Shown in pieces: positions 20,440 to 27,771 of a DNA stretch of 27,771 nucleotides (within the stretch, counting starts at the first letter, position 1; every line of letters begins with the position of its first letter). The stretch is from Lingula anatina (Eukaryota > Brachiopoda > Lingulata > Lingulida > Lingulidae), in the NCBI RefSeq assembly GCF_001039355.2, contig NW_019776080.1, positions 51,327 through 79,097 on the forward strand. The letters are read 5' to 3'. The notes under the pieces are model-generated. The model did not search any database and was not told where the DNA came from. It worked only from the letters and a program-made list of their open reading frames with translations. A program made the position numbers and the translations under genes.

Positions 20440-21660
20440 TATAATTTATTATGTAATGTGACATCAAAATTGACAATAATCTTTTTGCACTGCTACTGCA
20501 AACATTATGAAAAGAAAACTGTGCTACTTATTATTATATTTAACTTATAAGTATGATTTTTAGGATTTGCATGCAGTTCAAATTAGAAAGCCAGGTCAAT
20601 TGGGTTATCATTTATTATTGAATTTATGCAATTTTGTGTGAAATTTTCATTTTTCTCATTCTGGCACTTTCTAAGTATAAACTTGAACTCTGATGGGCCT
20701 GAAGCCTTATGATTTTACTTTCGTCGGTGTTACCTGTGCAAAATTAAAATTTGATGTTGACTGTGCAGTTAAACATAATGTATTATTGCATCAGAATTGG
20801 TAGTCTCCTATTTTGTGCATTATTGTTTTGTGCTTTTCTTAAGTTGTGACTTATGGGCCTATCTATATCAAATATGGGCCTATATATATCAAACTCAAAG
20901 ATTAAAAGTTTGAATAGCAGCTTCATTGGAATTATATTTACCTCTGCCAAGGAGGTTATATTTTCACCCCTGTTTGTCTGTCATCAACATAACTCAAAAA
21001 GTTATGGACTGATTTTGATGAAATTTTCAGGAACTGTCAGAAGTGGGCCAAAGAGGACAATAATCAATAATAACCAACAATTGCTGCCTTGGCAGAGGTC
21101 TGCACTCTTGGGGCGCTTTTCTAGTTTTGTTATGTTTTCCTTTATAATTTTTTCTCAAACACTTGCATTTGTGACTTTTAAATCTCATCCGCCTAAGGCT
21201 CTGAAATTCCACATAAGTAGTTGGATTGTTTTTTATGTCTTTTAACATTATGTTACTTATGTAATATTAATTTTTGCACTGTCATCATTTTTCAAATATT
21301 GAGACTTTCATCATGTGAATTTGAACTCTAATGGTCCTGAAACTGTAATCTTATTGAAGGGGTGGATTGAGACCGATCTTCTGGGTCTTCCGGAGGACAG
21401 TCAGGTTATTAAGTTTATATTGACTGGTATTTATTTTTTTTCCTGTTGGAAGAACATCAAAATGGAGGATGGATCAAAATAGATACTTTGGAATACTGTC
21501 AGAAAATATCTCTGGGTCCGCTCATGTTATTGACCATTTAAACTGTTGTGCAGGATTATAATTCAGTGTTGACTGACAGTGCTATTATACGCATTATTTA
21601 TTATTGCATTAAAATTGACAAAATGACCTTTTTTGCATCTTTATTTTCTGTTTTTTTTGT
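20440..21660 (+). repeat. old direct duplication, two diverged copies
   Basis: Three landmarks recur in the same order: a TTTTTGCACTG block (20482 and 21270), TTGAACTCTGATGGGCCTGAA / TTGAACTCTAATGGTCCTGAA (20683 and 21320), and GTTGACTG...CATTATT/TTATTGCAT (20757 and 21572). Spacings differ and the copies are strongly diverged. The 20940 element lies between the copies. Confidence 0.4.
20940..21128 (+). mobile_element. short non-autonomous repeat with 13-bp inverted repeats
   Basis: ACCTCTGCCAAGG (20940-20952) and CCTTGGCAGAGGT (21087-21099) are exact reverse complements. Inside is ATAACTCAAAAAGTTATGGA followed by GATTTTGATGAAATTTTCAGG. The tail TCTGCACTCTTGGGGCGCTTTTCTAG follows. This pattern is familiar to me from repeats spread through many aquatic animal genomes, though I cannot name the family with certainty. 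Confidence 0.7.
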
Positions 21661-21845
21661 TTTTTTTTTTTTGTTTTTTTGTCTGTACATTTGACAGCTT
21701 TTCTTTATTTAAAGTTTCATTGTTTTTAATAGTAAGTGGCTTTTAAACAGTAAAGTATAACAATGATTAATTTTAAACAGTAGGTATACCTACAAGTAGC
21801 TACTCTTGGCTATTACATTATAAAATACTTATTTTTTGCACCTAG

Positions 21846-23482
<1,637 letters not shown>

Positions 23483-23860
23483 ACATACTTGGAATGTAAT
23501 TTTAACCTCCAGTAAATGCTGCAGTGACTTTATATAAGAGATTGAAACAGCATAATGAGGGAGTTGTCAAAATTTCGGGATTTGGTGTAGCTTTGAGATG
23601 TGTGGAAGATTTGACACAGTTGAATAGTGATTTGGGATTACTTTTTATCTGTCACTGCTTCATTTATAATGTATGGTAGGATACAAGGCAAAAGCAACAC
23701 ACGGAGAGAGAAACATGGAAATACAATAAGACTGTCGTGGTATGACAAAACGATATTTGATAAGCTCCACATAAAAAATGTACCTGGCTTGTATAACACA
23801 AAGATCCAGAATTGTGACATTCTTTCTCGTTTCTAATAAATGTTTAAAAAGGCGGAACAT
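23483..23860 (+). other. 3' UTR of the DLD-like gene
   Basis: The sequence follows the TAA and runs to AATAAA at 23835-23840. Short overlapping ORFs on both strands here are not coding-like. Confidence 0.6.
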
Positions 23861-24195
23861 TCAAATAATTTGCATAAGAAAATGTCAATCTCCCTATTCA
23901 TCAGCTTTATATCTCAAGTTCTGCTTGAGAATCAGTTATTGGTTTTTGTAATGGTATTAGTTCACTAAAAGAAGGTGAAATACACTCCTTAAGAGTTATA
24001 ACACACAACTAATGTATTTATATGTATTTCTTTTCTGGATTAAAGAGCATTATTTATCATATCTCTTTAAAGAGTCAAAATTGCCATCCAGTCGCTATTG
24101 GGATTGCTCATGTATCTCATCCATGTAAACAAATCAAAATGAGCAGAGCTGAAAATATTCATGTGAAACTCAGTAAAAAATGTTCTAGGACTTTT

Positions 24196-24239
<44 letters not shown>

Positions 24240-24276
24240 ATATACTTTTGGATATATATAAATGGATAAAGTAAAC

Positions 24277-24341
<65 letters not shown>

Positions 24342-24804
24342 GGATCAGATATCATCGCCCAAGTATGTACTACTTAGAGGGTTAAGCTAACCAGGGGGCG
24401 ATCCTGGATTTCCTAGAGGGGTGTTCGGCTTTTTAAATCCCCCCCCCCCACCCACTCACCCGAATTTTTTTATAAATTTTAATACGTGGACAGAACGGTT
24501 TAAATTTAAAATTGAATAATAATTTAATATATCAGTTTTAGAAAGTCATCAAGTAACATCGCAAGACTAATGTAAGCCATATGACGGTCATGTTCGGTTT
24601 CAGAGATTTTGTATCTCGTGTATCTAGGCATAGGACGGGCTGAGATTTGTCTTTAACAGAATACTTTAACATAGTTTTGTCTGTTACTGAATAACTATCT
24701 GAAATCAAAATCGGGAAGGGATTTTAGGGAATGGTGTAAGGCACGTGAGTAAATAATTGTGTGGTGCAGAACTACATAAACAGTGACAAAGACGTTTTAT
24801 TGTG
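23861..24804. other. intergenic, with long TA arrays
   Basis: Two TA arrays (about 24199-24237 and 24279-24336) are separated by a short unique segment. A GGGGGCGATCCTGGATTTCC...GGGGTG patch at 24395-24425, followed by 11 C (24439-24449), resembles the end of a common MITE-type repeat, but too little remains to classify it. Confidence 0.6.
24199..24336 (+). repeat. two (TA)n microsatellites
   Basis: Runs of about 20 and 29 TA dinucleotides flank a 40-base unique spacer containing GGATATACTTTTGGATATAT. Such arrays are prone to length error in assemblies. Confidence 0.95.
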
Positions 24805-24842
24805 AAACGTGCCTTTTCTACCAGGAGCGTCGAGTAGCGTGA

Positions 24843-24896
<54 letters not shown>

Positions 24897-25525
24897 AGGG
24901 GGGGGGGCGAAATCTTTTTTTAATACCTTTTGTAACAGAAAGTGATAAACCAAGCTTTTGTGTTAACAATGAAAACATCTTACGATTCATGCCTTGCTAG
25001 TATAAAGTTATCGTATTCAGGGAAAGAGGTTTTTAAAATAACAACCCTTTTGGGTAATATTCGCACGTTATTAATACTAACAAAAATAAAAAAATCCGTA
25101 TAAAAAAGAGGTATTACGAGAAGCACATTTATTTTACTGACAAATATTGTTCTCAACCTCAAGTATATATATTTTTNAAACGTGCCTTTTCTACCAGGAG
25201 CGTCGAGTAGCGTGAAGGTGTGTGTGTGTGTGTGTGTGTGTGGAGGGGGGGGGGGGCGAAATCTTTTTTTAATACCTTTTGTAACAGAAAGTGATAAACC
25301 AAGCTTTTGTGTTAACAATGAAAACATCTTACGATTCATGCCTTGCTAGTATAAAGTTATCGTATTCAGGGAAAGAGGTTTTTAAAATAACAACCCTTTT
25401 GGGTAATATTCGCACGTTATTAATACTAACAAAAATAAAAAAATCCGTATAAAAAAGAGGTATTACGAGAAGCACATTTATTTTACTGACAAATATTGTT
25501 CTCAACCTCAAGTATATATATTTTT
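24805..25525. repeat. near-identical duplication joined at a single N (probable assembly artefact)
   Basis: Copy 1 is 24805-25176, N is at 25177, and copy 2 is 25178-25525. By eye the copies match except for the (GT)n length (about 51 versus 25 bases) and the following G run (10 versus 12), which fully accounts for the 24-base length difference. Two microsatellite alleles joined by one N point to two haplotype or contig ends that were not merged. Confidence 0.85.
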
Positions 25526-27140
25526 TAAAATGCCTGGTAACTAAGGTTTTGCAAATTACTTTCCATGAGAACGCGTTTTTGTCGTGTTTTGTATAAAACA
25601 ATTGAGTGTGTCCTGCCTATCGTCTAGCTAATCATAGATGTAATTGAAGATTCTTTGTATGGCTAAAATATTACAAAAATATCAAACAACTAAAAATAAT
25701 GACCCGCAGCAAAAGGCGTCACAATTTTTTTTTTCAGTTTTTAAAAGCCAGGTGACACCGCGGACGTAGCCGCGATCTATATTGCGCCATTTAAAATGAA
25801 CATAAACACAGACATTTTCTGAGACGTTAGACATCATACTCACTTCTTGCATTTGTGCTTTAGTAGAAATAACCTAGATCGATTGGAGAATGCAAGATGG
25901 AGCTGCGAACTACAATAACGATGGTTTACATTTTGTTTTTTTATGTCAGAACAGATGAATCTAGTAATTATTTTTTGCGGCGATTTAAGTGGCTAGACTG
26001 ATTTAAGTAAATTCCACTTGGATAAACAATTCTTTCTCCTGTTTTAAATTCTTAAATGAACCTACACATTGAGAATCAGCGAGTGTTCTCGTGGAAGGCG
26101 AGGCAAGTCCCGAGTTCGATTTTTAGGTAGAGTCGAGTCAGAGACCACCTCACTGAGAAAACACACAAATGGAACTGTTGTGTGCCCGACCATGAAGCAC
26201 TGATAATGAGCAATTGGCCTATTAGCATGTAAACTCTAGTTTTCGGAAACTTTGGTTGCATGCTCTCCAGAGAGATTAGAAAGGATGCCAGTGAGCACTG
26301 AGACTTATAACAATGTTAAAACGCATATTAAAAAGTGCAAAATCCAGCTTTGGTTTAAAATGGATAAAGTAAACGTACAAATGAGAAAAAATTCATTTTT
26401 AAATTTTTTTATCTTATTATTCGTATTTATTATCTTTTTTCTGTTTTTTCTCTACTCAAGCCAATGGCATAAGAGTACTGGTCACCTGAAGCCAAAAAGG
26501 AAGGCACCTGTTCTTAATTATTGCCTAAATCAATAGATGTTTTATATATAAAAATAAAATCATTCGTTTCTTCTGCCTTGTCGAAGTTAATCAAGATTTT
26601 TCATATGACCCACTGCTGCTATTCTTTCTATTCCTAAAATCATAATAACTTATTTTCATTTCATTTCTTGATTACAAAATGTGTTTCAGAGAACTGAGGT
26701 GGATGTACATGTCCAGTCCAGCGTACTTTTAAATGACTCACTACAATTCGCTACAATCAGAACAACCATACTCCCTCAGGGTGCCTCGAAAATGCAGTCA
26801 TTATACGCCATATTACGTCATCCACATTTTGGATCAGTGCTCGAATACACGCGCACAATACAGTGGCCTGCGAGAAGTTCACAGCTTCCAGTATAACCGA
26901 CATCGTGCCTATCATAATTTTGGGGAGAGGATATGTTGCTCAGAAATTGTCATCTACTTTGTCTGTTACATTTCGAGGTCACTTCTTAGTACTTAATACT
27001 CTTACCATAAAATGAAATGATAAACAAAAAATCAAAATAGAAAATATAAAATAAAATTTATATGTCTTTAAGATATTATAATCAAATTGGCGTATCACTA
27101 TCAAAGACCATCCCCTATGAACAAGTTGACTAGTGGTGAC
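25526..27140. other. intergenic stretch, nothing recognised
   Basis: No exon or repeat family is recognised. ORFs at 26252-26536 and 26681-26996 are short and low-complexity or unsupported. A B-box-like GAGTTCGATTTTT (26112-26124) lacks a matching A box or cloverleaf. A 19-base string at 26359-26377 is identical to 24261-24279. Confidence 0.5.
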
Positions 27141-27154
27141 AACAGGAACGCCAC

Positions 27155-27203
27155 CACGTGACTGAAGGTATAAAAGCGCGGAATTTTAAAAGTGCGTTCA
27201 CTC
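27155..27203 (+). promoter_or_regulatory. TATA-box promoter with E-box and initiator
   Basis: A perfect E-box CACGTG (27155-27160) is followed by TATAAAA (27169-27175). An initiator-like TTCACT lies at 27198-27203, about 30 bases downstream of the TATA box, the expected spacing. This is the only classic TATA promoter noticed in the window. It could drive a cellular gene or be the promoter of an LTR. Confidence 0.65.
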
Positions 27204-27600
27204 AACTGCGGACAGATCTAGAGCAACAGGAAGGACGTCGTGTGCTGCGTCCTGTATCAAGCACAAAGGACACGGGAGCATTTCTCCGAATCTTTCCTCA
27301 TCCTACGTCAACGCATCGCTCTTCGACATATTGTTCCTTGTACACGCAGACGTCTAGACGGTGGATTCGGCGTTTCTCTAAGCTGGCCAGCTTCAACCTT
27401 CGCTTCTCCCCACGAGGAATCGTCGCTCAGGGATCTTCGGAGGATACTTCACCTTTTTGCTGTCGTGGGCTAGTCGTAGTGTCATTGTATTATTGCATGC
27501 GTTCCAGGTTTATTTTTTTAAATTACAGTTCGTTCTTATTTCTGTTTACAGTACATAGAAGATGAGCGCCACCTGTGGGACTTCGACTGCACTCCATAAG
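27200..27600 (+). other. candidate first exon of an unrecognised gene
   Basis: From the inferred start site to the donor AAG|GTATGT at 27601, the sequence is GC-richer than the intergenic DNA to its left. An ATG at 27562 opens MSATCGTSTALHK and runs to the donor in phase 0; an in-frame TAG lies just upstream. Alternatively the first exon ends earlier and 27552-27600 is a separate exon, since CTGTTTACAG precedes it. The product is not recognised. Confidence 0.35.
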
Positions 27601-27771
27601 GTATGTAATCTTTTTCTTTTTGGAAGTGGAGTTTAAGAAATGAAAGAAATCTGATCTCGTTCTTATTTCTGTTTACAGGACAAAGAAGATGATGAGCGCC
27701 ACCGGTGGGACTTCGACTGCACTCCTTAAGGTATGTAATCTTTTTCTTTTTGGAAGTGGAGTTTAAGAAAT
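27530..27771 (+). repeat. tandem duplication of a 127-bp exon-plus-intron unit
   Basis: Unit 1 is 27530-27656; unit 2 starts at 27657 and is cut by the window end. Each has CGTTCTTATTTCTGTTTACAG, then a 49- or 52-base exon-like block (27552-27600 and 27679-27730), then GTATGTAATC and identical downstream sequence. Over about 60 shared flanking and intronic bases I see no differences, while the exon blocks differ by four substitutions and a 3-base GAT insertion. Confidence 0.85.

Larger units (their letters stand above)
19376..21845. other. intergenic and repeat-rich gap before the DLD exons
   Basis: I searched this stretch for the DLD segments that should precede the exon at 21846 (for example a VPSVIYTHPEVAWVGK-like block) and saw none. 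It contains MITE-like sequence (19815-20120), a SINE/MITE-like element (20940-21128), an old internal duplication (20440-20840 against 21240-21660) and a T/G homopolymer region near 21650-21685. Confidence 0.6.

Noticed and set aside
24022-24261. ORF ending in a Tyr-Ile repeat
   Set aside because: It is a translation of the TA microsatellite.
24705-25000. His/Thr-repeat and Cys/Val-repeat ORFs
   Set aside because: They are translations of the GT microsatellite on the two strands.
24805-25525. CRISPR-like or biological tandem repeat
   Set aside because: Only two copies separated by an N and differing as microsatellite alleles; assembly artefact is simpler.
26101-26130. tRNA or SINE B-box-like sequence
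   Set aside because: There is no A box at the right distance and no cloverleaf.
26252-26536. 94-codon ORF with a hydrophobic Phe/Leu/Ile segment
   Set aside because: The hydrophobic run is a translated T-rich tract; no start context or exon signals.
27679-27730. Similarity of ERHRWDFDCTP to the CDK-inhibitor motif (RWNFDF) of p21/p27 proteins
   Set aside because: Only about six residues match, the preceding NLFG motif is absent and a stop follows at once; not enough to call.

Overview
This is a stretch of animal (metazoan) nuclear DNA, not prokaryotic. It is AT-rich and mostly intron, UTR and intergenic sequence. Its genes are split into short exons with GT/AG borders, and microsatellites, long homopolymers and small foldback repeats are common. 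The proteins are recognisably bilaterian: an ATP8A-type flippase tail, a two-box HMGB, SAP30/SAP30L and dihydrolipoyl dehydrogenase. The repeat content looks like a marine invertebrate (lophotrochozoan or invertebrate deuterostome), but the phylum cannot be fixed from this sequence alone.

Layout: (1) About 1-7100, + strand: the last three coding exons and long 3' UTR of a P4-ATPase lipid flippase of the ATP8A class, ending with the GYAFS autoinhibitory motif. A possible extra exon with a duplicated splice acceptor lies in the intron before that motif. (2) 7750-11500, - strand: a complete HMGB1/2-like gene (202 aa, four coding exons, probable non-coding first exon), tail-to-tail with the flippase. 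(3) 11400-12015: a compact candidate bidirectional promoter with three CCAAT boxes, an E2F-like site, a perfect CRE and a YY1-like site. (4) 12016-19375, + strand: a complete SAP30/SAP30L gene (174 aa, four coding exons) behind a long first intron that carries MITE-like elements. (5) 21846-23860, + strand: only the last three coding exons of dihydrolipoyl dehydrogenase (97 aa), with no upstream exons visible, so probably a partial duplicate. A LINE reverse-transcriptase relic sits in its last intron. (6) 23860-27100: repeat-rich intergenic DNA with long TA and GT arrays and a probable false duplication joined at a single N. (7) 27150-27771: a TATA-box promoter followed by a tandemly duplicated short exon unit that runs off the end of the window.

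The genes do not form one pathway. HMGB and SAP30 are both nuclear chromatin proteins arranged head to head, as HMGB2 and SAP30 are in human 4q34, so their shared promoter region is the strongest functional unit here. The flippase acts in membranes and DLD in mitochondria. The points most worth checking are the flippase alternative exon, the HMGB/SAP30 promoter, the truncated DLD and the duplicated exon unit at the right edge.
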